Origin: Celeribacter litoreus
Lineage (GTDB): Bacteria; Pseudomonadota; Alphaproteobacteria; Rhodobacterales; Rhodobacteraceae
NCBI RefSeq assembly: GCF_020165855.1
Contig: NZ_JAIUFY010000011.1
Coordinates: forward strand, 1 to 64,000
Direction: 5' to 3'
DNA: 64,000 nucleotides
A program made the translations under genes and the position numbers. The notes under the pieces were generated by a model. That model ran no database searches. It was given only the letters and a program-made list of their open reading frames with translations, and was not told the origin of the DNA. Shown one piece after another: positions 27,014-35,443 of this stretch. How positions within the stretch are numbered: the stretch's first letter is position 1; the number at the start of each line of letters is the position of its first letter.

Positions 27014-27775
27014 TTACCTTACGTAGAGCCCGCCGTTGACGTCCCAGCATGCGCCGGTGACGAAGGCGGCCTCGGGGCTTGCCAGCATCACCACCATATT
27101 GGCGACGAAGTCGGGATCGCCGAGCTGGCCAACCGGAATATTCTTGAGAAAGCCTTCAATCTTGTCGCCGACAATGTCGCGAACCATCGGGCTATCCATC
27201 GGGCCGGGGGAAATGGCGTTGCAGGTGATCCCGTATGCTGCCAGATCACGCGCGAAGACCTTGGTCAAGGTCAGGATCGCGCCTTTCGACGCGGCATAAT
27301 GCGCACCCGTCGCAGTGCCTCCATTTTGACCAGCCAGAGACGCCATGTTCACGATGCGACCATAGCCGCGCTCTTTGAAATGACGGGCAAAAATCTGACA
27401 GCCTGCAAAAGTACCGCCAGCGTTCGTCGCCATGATTTCGTTGAACACCGCAGGGTCAATGTCCATGACGGGTTGCGCCATGGTGCGGGCCGCGTTGTTC
27501 ACCAGCACCTCGACCGATCCGTACCGGTCGATGCATTTGTCGAGAACTTCTTGGAAGTTTTCCGGTTTAGAAATGTCCAATGTAGCCGTGATCGCCGTTT
27601 CGCCAGCCAGATCGAGTTCGGAGGCCAGGGCCTTGGCCTCCTCTCCCGGATTCAGGTCGGCAATGATGACGCGGTAGCCTGCCTTGTGCAGAGCGCGAAC
27701 GATCGAGGCACCGACGCCGCGCGCGCCACCGGTCACCACGGCCGTCTGGATTTTTTCAGGGAGAGGAGCAGTCAT
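27014..27775 (-). CDS. iacE: Short-chain dehydrogenase, IacE-like
   Basis: A 253-residue classical SDR. It has the cofactor motif VTGGARGVGASIVRAL (14-29), NNAART for the NNAG position, catalytic Ser in NMASLAGQN and YAASKGA with the Tyr-Lys pair, and a PGPMDSPMV loop. In auxin clusters IacE acts with IacA in forming dioxindole-3-acetic acid (known pathway, not provable here). The start codon is adjacent to the stop of the dioxygenase beta subunit (TAATG), so they are translationally coupled. Confidence 0.9.
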   Translation of the reverse strand: MTAPLPEKIQTAVVTGGARGVGASIVRALHKAGYRVIIADLNPGEEAKALASELDLAGETAITATLDISKPENFQEVLDKCIDRYGSVEVLVNNAARTMAQPVMDIDPAVFNEIMATNAGGTFAGCQIFARHFKERGYGRIVNMASLAGQNGGTATGAHYAASKGAILTLTKVFARDLAAYGITCNAISPGPMDSPMVRDIVGDKIEGFLKNIPVGQLGDPDFVANMVVMLASPEAAFVTGACWDVNGGLYVR

Positions 27776-28269
27776 TAGAACAAATAGCTGAAGGAGTTCA
27801 GCATCCCGTCAGAGTTGAGAAGGCGGACGATCTTTTGCTCGATCTTGAAGCCGTCTTCGGTTTTTACGAGCGTGTAGTAGGCGTTGCCGGCCCACACGCG
27901 CTGGCGTCCGAATTTGTCCTCGATGAGGTGTTCGGCGCAGGACGCCTTGACGATATCACCCTCGACAGAGTCGATACGAATGCGGGACAGGGTCCGAACC
28001 GTCTGCGCGGGCGGCGCAGACGAGATGGAGAAGCCGCGCTCGAAACGTCCGATGCGGTCGCGGCGCATCTTTGCGTTGTCGTAGCAGAGGTTCACCTGGT
28101 TCTTGTAATCCTCGCCGTCGCCGATCGGCATGATGTAGAGGCCGGTCTCGGTCCACAGGTCTAGCCAGTCGCTGTATTCCTTGGCGTCGAGCATGGCGCC
28201 CTCGGTCCAGATGAATTCAGTGACTTCGGACAGAACGCTGGTCGTGCTGATTTTGCTCATCTCGGTCAT
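27775..28269 (-). CDS. iacD: Aromatic-ring-hydroxylating dioxygenase beta subunit, IacD-like
   Basis: A 164-residue beta subunit with the NTF2-like fold of ring-hydroxylating oxygenases (FIWTEGAMLDAKEYSDWLDL, LYIMPIGDGEDYKNQVNLCY, and a C-terminal EQKIVRLLNSDGML). It gives structure to the oxygenase and holds no metal site. ATG 28269 overlaps the alpha subunit stop in ATGA, so the two subunits are made together. Confidence 0.9.
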   Translation of the reverse strand: MTEMSKISTTSVLSEVTEFIWTEGAMLDAKEYSDWLDLWTETGLYIMPIGDGEDYKNQVNLCYDNAKMRRDRIGRFERGFSISSAPPAQTVRTLSRIRIDSVEGDIVKASCAEHLIEDKFGRQRVWAGNAYYTLVKTEDGFKIEQKIVRLLNSDGMLNSFSYLF

Positions 28270-29543
28270 TTGCCCATCATCCCTTTCCACATTTTGTAAG
28301 CGGCGCGCATGCCGGTCTCGGCGGAGATGTGGCCACGCGGACCGAACTCACCCTGCTCTTCATCGACCATGCCGCGGTTGACGAGGATCGGGAGCGTTTC
28401 GCCACCTTTGGTTCCGCGCTGAACGCGTTCCCAAACTTCTGCGTCATCCGGAGAGCCGAAGCCCATCGGCCCCTGGAAGTGCTCGTGCAGGCGGATACGT
28501 GCCTGGTTCGCAGCATCCGGACCACCGTCCATGCCGATGGCGATGTGACGGATGTCGGTCTGCTCTACGTTCATCGGGGTCAGAACGCGGAAGAAGGCGA
28601 GAGAGAAGGACACGTTCGGGAAGAGGTTCAGGTTGAAACCAGCGCCGCTCACCGCGCGGACGATCTTTTTGACCTGATCTTCCGGATAGCCTTCGTCGCG
28701 CAGTTCTTGAGCCAGCTCTTCGAAACGTTCCGGGATCGGCGCGTCGAGGTTTTCGTCGAGGTCAACAAGTTCCGGGATCATGGTCATCACGGAGTGGCCG
28801 TTGCCGAGGTCTTCGACATAGCCGACGCCTTTGTCGAGGAAGTCGAAGAGTTCACCGGTCTCGCCATCGAGCGTCTGCATGAAGCTCTTGTGCACGATCG
28901 GGAAGTGGTATGCATCGGTCGTGTTTTCGAGCTGCACTTTCCAGTTCATCGGCACGGAGAACTGGTGCTCGCCGAGCACTTTGACCGGGAAGCCGCCGCC
29001 CTGTTTCATGAACAGGTCGATGTATTTGCGAACGCCTTCGCCGAGGAAGTCTTCGAGCGGCTCCATGTCTTCTTTGAAGGTCGCGAACACCATGCCGTTG
29101 TAAGACTCGGTGCGGAGCTTCAGGAGGCCGTGCTGCGACTTGTCGAAGTCGTCGCCGTATTGTTCAGGGTAGGGCAGTGCGCGGAGCGATCCGTCGAGGC
29201 CGTAGCCCCAGCCGTGATACGGGCACTGGAAGGAAGAGGTCTTGCCCTTCTTCACTTCGCAAACAGTCGCGGCACGGTGGCGGCAGCGGTTGACCATGCA
29301 GTGGATCTTGCCCTTGCGGTCGCGGACAACGATCACCGGCTCAAGGCCCACCTGAGACAGTTTGAAAGAGCCTTTGTCGGGGAATTCGCTTTCGTGCGCG
29401 ACCCAGACCCAGGTGTTTTTGAAGATCTTTTCCATCTCTTCGTCGAAGAGGGCAGGATCTTCATACATTTCGGTGGCAACCAGCGCGTTCTCTTCGTCGT
29501 AGAGCGCGTCGAGATCGCTGAATTTCGGCATATCCAAAGACAT
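28266..29543 (-). CDS. iacC: Rieske oxygenase alpha subunit, IacC-like
   Basis: A 425-residue catalytic subunit. The Rieske 2Fe-2S ligands are Cys87-x-His89 and Cys107-x2-His110 (NRCRHRA and CPYHGWGY). The mononuclear iron site follows in ENTTDAYHFPIVH and a distal Asp late in the protein. With its beta subunit and an IacF-type reductase it should dihydroxylate the aromatic ring. In auxin clusters IacC/D attack dioxindole-3-acetic acid. TAGGAG precedes ATG 29543. All metal ligands are intact. Confidence 0.92.
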   Translation of the reverse strand: MSLDMPKFSDLDALYDEENALVATEMYEDPALFDEEMEKIFKNTWVWVAHESEFPDKGSFKLSQVGLEPVIVVRDRKGKIHCMVNRCRHRAATVCEVKKGKTSSFQCPYHGWGYGLDGSLRALPYPEQYGDDFDKSQHGLLKLRTESYNGMVFATFKEDMEPLEDFLGEGVRKYIDLFMKQGGGFPVKVLGEHQFSVPMNWKVQLENTTDAYHFPIVHKSFMQTLDGETGELFDFLDKGVGYVEDLGNGHSVMTMIPELVDLDENLDAPIPERFEELAQELRDEGYPEDQVKKIVRAVSGAGFNLNLFPNVSFSLAFFRVLTPMNVEQTDIRHIAIGMDGGPDAANQARIRLHEHFQGPMGFGSPDDAEVWERVQRGTKGGETLPILVNRGMVDEEQGEFGPRGHISAETGMRAAYKMWKGMMGK

Positions 29544-29557
29544 GTCAGCTCCTATTT

Positions 29558-29920
29558 TTAAAGTTGCGGGATCTCGAGCGCGCGTCCCATACGCGCCTCG
29601 ACGGTCATGTATTTCCAAAGGCGGTCATTGCCTTCACCGACGACGATGGTACGGAGCAGGTTGCAGGCTGCCTGCACGTCTTCGCGGGTCGGGAAATCGG
29701 CCATGATGTACCAAGTGTAGGGGAAGCCGACGGATGCGCCGACGAAGGTTTGGTCATCGTCAAACGTGCCGACGATTTCGACGCCGTCCATCTGGTCGAT
29801 CTTGGCCATCAGTTCCTGCGTCGCTTTCCAGACCGGACCGATCTGGTCGAACGGGAGGCTGAAAAAGGCCGCGTGGTTGTTGAAGCATAGCAGTGTGCGG
29901 ATCGGTTGTTGTTCACTCAT
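29558..29920 (-). CDS. iacB: IacB-like small protein of unknown function
   Basis: A 120-residue protein without a signal peptide or membrane segment. The pattern is a compact alpha/beta ferredoxin-like fold of the kind seen in small dimeric enzymes (RTLLCFNNHAAFFSLP, GVEIVGTFDDDQTFVGASVG, YIMADFPTREDVQAACNLLR). I recognise no catalytic motif. Its place between the IacA-like monooxygenase and the Rieske alpha gene equals that of iacB in known clusters, whose role is not established. The gene is tightly spaced with iacC (14 bases). Confidence 0.75.
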   Translation of the reverse strand: MSEQQPIRTLLCFNNHAAFFSLPFDQIGPVWKATQELMAKIDQMDGVEIVGTFDDDQTFVGASVGFPYTWYIMADFPTREDVQAACNLLRTIVVGEGNDRLWKYMTVEARMGRALEIPQL

Positions 29921-29965
29921 GTGTCTGGTCCTCTGTCGGGGAATTCTTGAATTTTGTGGGTGCGA

Positions 29966-31117
29966 TTATGGGTAGCCGGGCATGGTCGGTTGATCGAAGA
30001 ACCCTGCACCTGCGGCGGTCCATGTGCCTTCGCCCATGAAGGCGTGCTGTGCGACGCAGGCTGCGTCGATCATGCAGCGGCCAAGCGTATGGCCGGTTTC
30101 CATGACGCCGGAGCCGCCGATAACAAAGGCGATGCGCGCTGCTTCTGCGCCGTCACGCGCGGCTTTGGTGGCCACGAGGCGGAGGCGGATTTTCATGTCT
30201 GGCGACACTTCACCTTTGGTCTTCAGTTCGTCCCATGCGGCTTCAATCGTGTCGTAAAAGGCTGCGCGGGCGCCCATCAGAAGTCCCTGTGCTTTGGCGA
30301 ATTCAGCCTGCACATAGGGGCGTGCGCCAGGGTTCGGAGCGCCGGTGATGGAGGCGCGCTGGCGTGCGTCGTTTACAAGGAAGTCGAGAGCTTCGCGTGC
30401 GGCTCCGAGGGCGACAACTGCAAGCACCTGTGCGGCAAGTGCCATGGCAGGGAAGCGGAAGATGAGGTCGTCCATTTCCGGTTTGCCGCCGCGGATGAAG
30501 GTCCACTCGGGGGCGACGACCACATCTTCGACAACCGCGTCGTGAGAGCCGGTCGCGGAGAGGCCGATGGTGTCCCATGTTTCGTCGACGGTGACTTTAT
30601 CGCGGGGCATGATGGCGACGCGCGGAAGGGGGGTGTCGTCGCCTTCAACTTTGATGCCGGCGCCCACAAGAGAAGCCCCCATGATGCCGGAGCACCACGG
30701 CCAGCGACCTTTGACTTTGAAGCCACCGTCGACCTTCTCCGCTTTCTGCGGTGGGAACATCGCACCAGCGAAGACAGTGTTCGGATCTTTGCCGTAAATA
30801 GCCGCGTAGGTTTCTGGCGGAAGGGCGGCGAGGTAGGTGGCAGACACGCCGAAGGAGGCGACCCAGCCAGTGGAGGCGTCGGCGGCGGCAATGTCTTCGA
30901 TGAGGCGGCAGAAGTCAGCAGGGCTCAGTTCGTCGCCACCGAAACGCGCAGGCACAAACGCGCGGTAAGCGCCGATGTCCTGAAGCTTTTTTACCATATC
31001 CATCGGCACATGGCGCAGGGCCGTGAACTCTGCGCGGCGGGCGCGGATTTCGTCGAGCACCGTGCAGTAGTTTGTTTCGTCGGCCTGATCAAAGGCCAGT
31101 TTTGAAATGTAGGTCAT
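29966..31117 (-). CDS. iacA: Flavin-dependent monooxygenase of acyl-CoA dehydrogenase fold, IacA-like
   Basis: A 383-residue protein with the acyl-CoA dehydrogenase fold used by group D flavin monooxygenases (HpaB/HsaA relatives): AYRAFVPARFGGDELSPADF, then ADASTGWVASFGVSATYLA, FKVKGRWPWCSGIMGA, and a helical C-terminal half. In auxin clusters IacA carries out the first oxidation of indole-3-acetic acid, with reduced flavin from IacG. A true acyl-CoA dehydrogenase is less likely given the partner flavin reductase. ATG 31117 overlaps the amidase stop in ATGA. Confidence 0.85.
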   Translation of the reverse strand: MTYISKLAFDQADETNYCTVLDEIRARRAEFTALRHVPMDMVKKLQDIGAYRAFVPARFGGDELSPADFCRLIEDIAAADASTGWVASFGVSATYLAALPPETYAAIYGKDPNTVFAGAMFPPQKAEKVDGGFKVKGRWPWCSGIMGASLVGAGIKVEGDDTPLPRVAIMPRDKVTVDETWDTIGLSATGSHDAVVEDVVVAPEWTFIRGGKPEMDDLIFRFPAMALAAQVLAVVALGAAREALDFLVNDARQRASITGAPNPGARPYVQAEFAKAQGLLMGARAAFYDTIEAAWDELKTKGEVSPDMKIRLRLVATKAARDGAEAARIAFVIGGSGVMETGHTLGRCMIDAACVAQHAFMGEGTWTAAGAGFFDQPTMPGYP

Positions 31118-32277
31118 TGGGTGTGGTCCTTTGACTGAAACAAGGGGATGCAGGACGAAATCCAGCTCGCGATCGCGCAAAGCTTTTCGTCCTCGCCTTT
31201 CCGTCCGATGATCTGCAACCCGATGGGCAGACCGGCATTCGAACGTGTCGGCAGAGTGATGGCGGGATGCCCGGACAGGTTGAACGGGCGTTGATAGCGC
31301 GTGAGGGACAAGACGTTCTGCGGGTCTTTGGCGTCCTCAAGGGTCGGCGGAACTGTCGGTAGAGAAGGGGTGACGAGTGCGTCATAGCCTTCGAGCAGGG
31401 CGTCAACCTCAGCGGTGAAGCGCTCTCTAATGGCCTCGGCCTCTGCCAGTTGTACGTCGGTGATCTTTTGCGCGGCTGCGAGCCGTTTTGCGATGTCCGG
31501 ACCGAACGGCGCGCCCTGATCGAGCATGTCGCCAAAGGCTTTCGCCATCTCGTAGGACATGACGACCATGCCTGCGTCGAACGCGGCATCAAAAGACGGC
31601 AACGTCTCATAGGGCATATCCGGATAGGCATCCATCAGCGCGAACACCAAAGGATCACCGACCTCGAGATCGACACCCTCCGATTTGATGCGACGCAGAC
31701 GTGGCGCGTGGACAAGGCTCTCGCGTTTGAAGGTCGGATCAATCGCCTCCATCGCAGTGTTCAACATGTTCATGTCACGGGCAAAGGCGCCCACGCAGTC
31801 GAGAGAGCTCTCGCTCGGGATGAGGCCTTCGCGGCTGATCCGGCCAAACGTCGGTTTGATGCCGATAATGCCGCAGCATGTCGCGGGCTGGCGGATTGAG
31901 CCGCCGGTGTCTGTGCCAACCGCGAAGTCGCAGAGGCCTGATGCAACGGCAACCGCCGAGCCGGAAGAAGAGCCGCCGGGAATGCGGTCGGGCCAGTTCG
32001 GATTGATCGGCGTGCCGGTAAAGCCGTTCACGCCCGTCATGCCAAAGGCGAGCTCATGCATGTTGGCTTTGCCGATGATCCGGCAGCCCGTAGCGAGAAG
32101 ATTGTCGACGACGACCGCGTTTTTTTCAGCGGGCGCAGTGCTGGCGAAGGCTTCCGACCCGCAGCCGGTGACAAAGCCTGCAATGTCGATGCAGTCCTTG
32201 ATCGCGACGGTTGGTCCGGTCTCTCCAATAGAGAGCGACGCAACCAGCGTCGTATCGCTGGGTGTGTGAGCGTTCAT
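31114..32277 (-). CDS. iacH: Amidase, IacH-like
   Basis: A 387-residue amidase-signature hydrolase. The triad is visible: Lys in VAIKDCIDIAG, the cis-Ser in GGSSSGSAVAVA and the nucleophilic Ser in GTDTGGSIRQPA. In auxin clusters IacH is an amidase acting late, in line with hydrolysis of the opened lactam. ATG 32277 is chosen because upstream codons run through a poor AT-rich leader. It is the first gene of the iac operon; operator-like copies 4 and 5 lie 45 and 134 bases upstream. Confidence 0.88.
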   Translation of the reverse strand: MNAHTPSDTTLVASLSIGETGPTVAIKDCIDIAGFVTGCGSEAFASTAPAEKNAVVVDNLLATGCRIIGKANMHELAFGMTGVNGFTGTPINPNWPDRIPGGSSSGSAVAVASGLCDFAVGTDTGGSIRQPATCCGIIGIKPTFGRISREGLIPSESSLDCVGAFARDMNMLNTAMEAIDPTFKRESLVHAPRLRRIKSEGVDLEVGDPLVFALMDAYPDMPYETLPSFDAAFDAGMVVMSYEMAKAFGDMLDQGAPFGPDIAKRLAAAQKITDVQLAEAEAIRERFTAEVDALLEGYDALVTPSLPTVPPTLEDAKDPQNVLSLTRYQRPFNLSGHPAITLPTRSNAGLPIGLQIIGRKGEDEKLCAIASWISSCIPLFQSKDHTQ

Positions 32278-32321
32278 CGTTTTAGTCCTGTTGGAACTGT
32301 GCAGTTGTGTTTTTCTATTTA

Positions 32322-32335
32322 CAGTAAAATTCACG
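32322..32335 (+). promoter_or_regulatory. Putative regulon operator, copy 4
   Basis: CAGTAAAATTCACG, 45 bases upstream of the iacH start codon, so placed to block the promoter. It is exactly 89 bp from copy 5, the same spacing as copies 1 and 2. Confidence 0.55.
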
Positions 32336-32410
32336 TAATAAATCGCCACGTCAAGAAAAATATAAATCAACAATATCGAATTAATTCTGGAGGGCGGAAT
32401 GTCGCAATTG

Positions 32411-32424
32411 CGGTAAGATTATCG
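32411..32424 (+). promoter_or_regulatory. Putative regulon operator, copy 5
   Basis: CGGTAAGATTATCG, flanked by TTG and CATTAA, so the near-palindrome extends beyond 14 bases (GCGGTAA/TTATCGC with one mismatch). It is the distal member of the pair before iacH. Confidence 0.6.
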
Positions 32425-32850
32425 CATTAAATCAGCGCAGCCGTCGAAAAATCGTGCTCAATAATTGCGCGATCCGTGTTTTGAGGCTTGCAGTAAACCG
32501 TGTTTTATTGAGCCCTCCAGGCGTACTCTGACCGTTGCTTCAGGCCTTTTTCGCGTTGTTTCGACTCATCAGTGGAACGTCTGGCTCGCGCGCCGATTCC
32601 CCCTGCTGGGGGGGATTTCTCTGCTTTGTCCCCTCGGTGTCGGGGGAGGAGACGCTCCTTAGCACATCGGGCGGCAGAGAGAGTGTCGCCTGCGAAGCAA
32701 ACTCGAGTGTAAGCACGAAAAAATGTTAGCGCTCCCTTTCTCTCGGGGAAGGTTTCGCGCTATGCATATCGCGGTGGGCGTTCGAGGGAGTGGAGCGCTT
32801 GTGAAGGCGCTGGCTCTCTGCGGACAGCTCAGCGCAGGGAGGAACATTCA

Positions 32851-33894
32851 ATGGCTGTTGCGCTCGTACTCGAGAAAAAGGGGCAATTGTCGCTGCGGGA
32901 GTTTCCGCTGCAACAGGAGCTCTCCCCAACGGATGTCCGGATCGCTGTGAAAACCGTCGGCGTCTGCGGCTCCGACGTGCATTACTATACGCACGGAAAG
33001 ATCGGCCCCTTTGTTGTGGTGGAGCCCATGATCCTCGGACATGAGGCCTCGGGTGTGGTGGTTGAAGTTGGCGCCGAGGTTACAAACCTGAAAGCCGGTG
33101 ACCGGGTCTGCATGGAGCCGGGCATCCCGAACGCGACGTCGCGGGCCTCGAAGCTTGGCATCTATAACGTCGATCCCGCCGTGCGGTTCTGGGCCACGCC
33201 CCCGATCCACGGCTGTCTGACGCCGGAGGTCATTCATCCGGCTGCCTTCAGCTATAAGCTGCCCGACAATGTGTCTTTTGCCGAAGGCGCAATGGTGGAG
33301 CCCTTCGCGATCGGGATGCAAAGCGCATTGCGTGCACGCATTCAGCCGGGCGACATTGCAGTCGTGACTGGCGCTGGGCCGATCGGGATGATGACAGCCC
33401 TTGCCGCGCTTGCCGGTGGCTGCGCGAAAGTGCTCGTTGCGGATCTAGCGCAACCTAAGCTCGACATCATCGGAGCGTACGATGGGATCGAGACGGTCAA
33501 CATCCGCGAGAAATCCACAGCGGATGCGATTAGCGAGATGACGGATGGCTGGGGCGCGGATGTTGTGTTCGAATGTTCCGGCGCGGCCCCTGCGATCTTG
33601 GGGCTTCCGGCACTTGCGCGTCCGGGAGGGGCGGTTGTCCTCGTGGGGATGCCTGTCGATCCGGTGCCAGTGGATATCGTTGGGCTTCAGGCCAAAGAAC
33701 TGCGCGTTGAAACCGTGTTCCGCTACGCCAATATCTACGACCGCGCGATTGCGCTCATCGGGGCCGGTAAAGTCGATCTGAACCCCCTGATCTCAGCGAC
33801 CATTCCGTTCGCGGACAGTGTCAGTGCGTTCGACCGTGCCGTCGAGGCGCGTGAGACGGACGTGAAAATCCAGATTGATTTGTCAGGGTTCTGA
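32851..33894 (+). CDS. xdh: Xylitol dehydrogenase (D-xylulose reductase, zinc MDR family)
   Basis: A 347-residue medium-chain polyol dehydrogenase that should oxidise xylitol (or a like polyol) to D-xylulose with NAD. Catalytic zinc site residues lie in [10 protein letters not shown] and LGHEASGVV; the cofactor motif is [13 protein letters not shown]. The loop that usually holds four structural zinc Cys (around 95-110, ATSRASKLG) has lost them, as in some sorbitol dehydrogenases. The xylulokinase gene 28 bases downstream, which takes the product, supports the xylitol role. GGAGG precedes the ATG. Confidence 0.87.
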   Translation: MAVALVLEKKGQLSLREFPLQQELSPTDVRIAVKTVGVCGSDVHYYTHGKIGPFVVVEPMILGHEASGVVVEVGAEVTNLKAGDRVCMEPGIPNATSRASKLGIYNVDPAVRFWATPPIHGCLTPEVIHPAAFSYKLPDNVSFAEGAMVEPFAIGMQSALRARIQPGDIAVVTGAGPIGMMTALAALAGGCAKVLVADLAQPKLDIIGAYDGIETVNIREKSTADAISEMTDGWGADVVFECSGAAPAILGLPALARPGGAVVLVGMPVDPVPVDIVGLQAKELRVETVFRYANIYDRAIALIGAGKVDLNPLISATIPFADSVSAFDRAVEARETDVKIQIDLSGF

Positions 33895-33922
33895 ATGCCG
33901 GAAAGAATGAGGGAGACTCCAA

Positions 33923-35371
33923 ATGTATCTTGGTCTTGATATCGGAACCTCCGGCGTCAAAGCGATGCTGGTGAATGACAGGTTCGATGTGATCGGCACG
34001 GCGCATGCATCGCTGACTGTATCGCGTCCCCACCCAGGCTGGTCCGAGCAGAACCCGCTGGACTGGATTGCGGCGTGTGAGAGGACGATCGCGGAACTGG
34101 CAGAAACGCACTCCGAAGCCTTCGGCAAACTGCAATCTATTGGACTTTCGGGTCACATGCACGGCGCGACGCTTTTGGACAGCAATGATCAGCCGCTTCG
34201 CCCCTGTATTCTCTGGAATGATGCGCGATCAGGGCCGCAATGTGAAGCGCTCGAAGAGCGGGCCGATTTTCGTGGGATCGGCGGCAATATTGTCATGGCC
34301 GGTTTCACGGCGCCGAAACTCCAGTGGGTCGCAGAGAACGAACCCGAGATTTTCGAGAAAACGTGCAAGGTTCTTCTCCCGAAAGACTTCGTGCGTCTTT
34401 GGCTCACGGGTGAGCATGTGTCCGATATGTCGGATGCGGCGGGGACGCTTTGGATGGATGTGGCAAAGCGCGATTGGTCCGATACGCTCTTGGAGGCGAC
34501 GGGTCTTGATCGTTCGCATATGCCGTCGCTTGTCGAGGGATCGGACGTATCGGGACACTTGCGCGCAGACCTTGCAGACCGCTGGGGTGTTGCAAAGGTG
34601 CCGGTGGCCGGTGGCGGTGGCGATAATGCCGCGACGGCCTGTGGCATGGGGATCACCACGCCCGGCACCGGCTTTCTTTCGCTCGGAACATCGGGTGTTC
34701 TCTTTGCGACGACCGACCGTTTTGCGCCAAACACGGCGGATGCGGTTCATGCGTTTTGCCATGCCGTTCCGAACACCTGGCACCAGATGGGGGTCTTCCT
34801 GTCGGCGTCCGATAGTCTGACGTGGCTCTCGGAAATCTCGGGCCGTAGTCCTGCCGACCTTGCCTCGCTCTTGCCTGAAACCATTACAGAGCCGTCGCCG
34901 GCGGGCTTTCTGCCCTATCTCTCCGGCGAACGGACGCCGCACAATGACCCCAACGCGACAGGTGCGTTCTGGGGATTGCGCCGCGACGTAGCCTTGCCTG
35001 ATATGGTGCAGTCCGTGATGGAGGGCGTCGCCATGGCCTTTGCGGATAGTGCCCATGCCTTGCGGAGCGCGGGGACGGAGATTGATGCGGTCTATGCTGT
35101 GGGCGGCGGCGCGCGTTCGGACCAATGGTTGCAGATCATTGCCGCGATGACAGGTCTTACTCTGCTCAAACCGGAAGCTGGTGATTTCGGTGCGGCGATG
35201 GGCGCGGCCAAGCTTGCTGCGGCGGCTGCGACGGGGGATGTCTCCGCTTCTGTTTTCTCGTCTCCGAAGGTTGATGCAGAGGTCTGGCCGGATGCGCACC
35301 TCGCAGAGAAATACGCAGAGAAGTATGACGCCTATCGTCGCGCCTACGGGCAGCTCAAAGTCCTCGGATGA
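33923..35371 (+). CDS. xylB: Xylulokinase
   Basis: A 482-residue FGGY-family sugar kinase making D-xylulose 5-phosphate for the pentose phosphate pathway. The N-terminal phosphate motif is LGLDIGTSGVKAML, the substrate region is SGHMHGATLLD with LWNDAR, and the ADP motif VGGGARSDQWLQIIA is near residue 390. Length and motifs match XylB. It follows the xylitol dehydrogenase and precedes the GntR regulator on the same strand. Confidence 0.93.
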   Translation: MYLGLDIGTSGVKAMLVNDRFDVIGTAHASLTVSRPHPGWSEQNPLDWIAACERTIAELAETHSEAFGKLQSIGLSGHMHGATLLDSNDQPLRPCILWNDARSGPQCEALEERADFRGIGGNIVMAGFTAPKLQWVAENEPEIFEKTCKVLLPKDFVRLWLTGEHVSDMSDAAGTLWMDVAKRDWSDTLLEATGLDRSHMPSLVEGSDVSGHLRADLADRWGVAKVPVAGGGGDNAATACGMGITTPGTGFLSLGTSGVLFATTDRFAPNTADAVHAFCHAVPNTWHQMGVFLSASDSLTWLSEISGRSPADLASLLPETITEPSPAGFLPYLSGERTPHNDPNATGAFWGLRRDVALPDMVQSVMEGVAMAFADSAHALRSAGTEIDAVYAVGGGARSDQWLQIIAAMTGLTLLKPEAGDFGAAMGAAKLAAAAATGDVSASVFSSPKVDAEVWPDAHLAEKYAEKYDAYRRAYGQLKVLG

Positions 35372-35390
35372 CGCGAGACTTGAGTTTTTA

Positions 35391-35400
35391 ATGATAAATT
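35391..35400 (+). promoter_or_regulatory. Candidate GntR operator half, ATGATAAATT
   Basis: This 10-base word stands 44 bases before the GntR start codon and recurs in inverted orientation at 36913-36922 and with one change at 36941-36950, in the promoter region shared by the DUF1028 and solute-binding protein genes. The GntR protein coded next to it is the likely binder (inference). Confidence 0.35.
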
Positions 35401-35443
35401 GGTCTCTTTAGGCAGCAGACCTTTCCGACCTGATGGAACAGAC

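Larger units (their letters stand above)
32278..32850. promoter_or_regulatory. 573-bp divergent region between iacH and xylitol dehydrogenase
   Basis: The left half holds the iac promoter with operator-like copies 4 and 5. The sequence from about 32310 to 32400 is unusually AT-rich for this window. The right half turns GC-rich and leads to the xylitol dehydrogenase gene. I see no open frame with codon use or a homology signal that would support a gene. Confidence 0.5.

Noticed and set aside
25515-27026. 503-codon plus-strand open frame opposite iacF and iacG
   Set aside because: It mirrors the coding strand of two well-supported genes in GC-rich DNA; the translation shows no domain, and the opposite frames have full enzyme motifs.
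28329-29561. 410-codon plus-strand open frame opposite iacC
   Set aside because: It is an antisense shadow; the Val/His/Glu-rich translation is an artefact of reversed codons of the Rieske gene.
29954-31105. 383-codon plus-strand open frame opposite iacA
   Set aside because: It is an antisense shadow with no ribosome site or recognisable domain.
32724-32736. TGTTAGCGCTCCC as a LacI-type operator before the xylitol dehydrogenase gene
   Set aside because: Only the six-base core is symmetric, and no LacI-family gene is in the window.
32278-32850. Degraded mobile element or small RNA gene in the AT-rich stretch before iacH
   Set aside because: There are no terminal inverted repeats, target duplications or transposase remnants, and no clear terminator for a small RNA.
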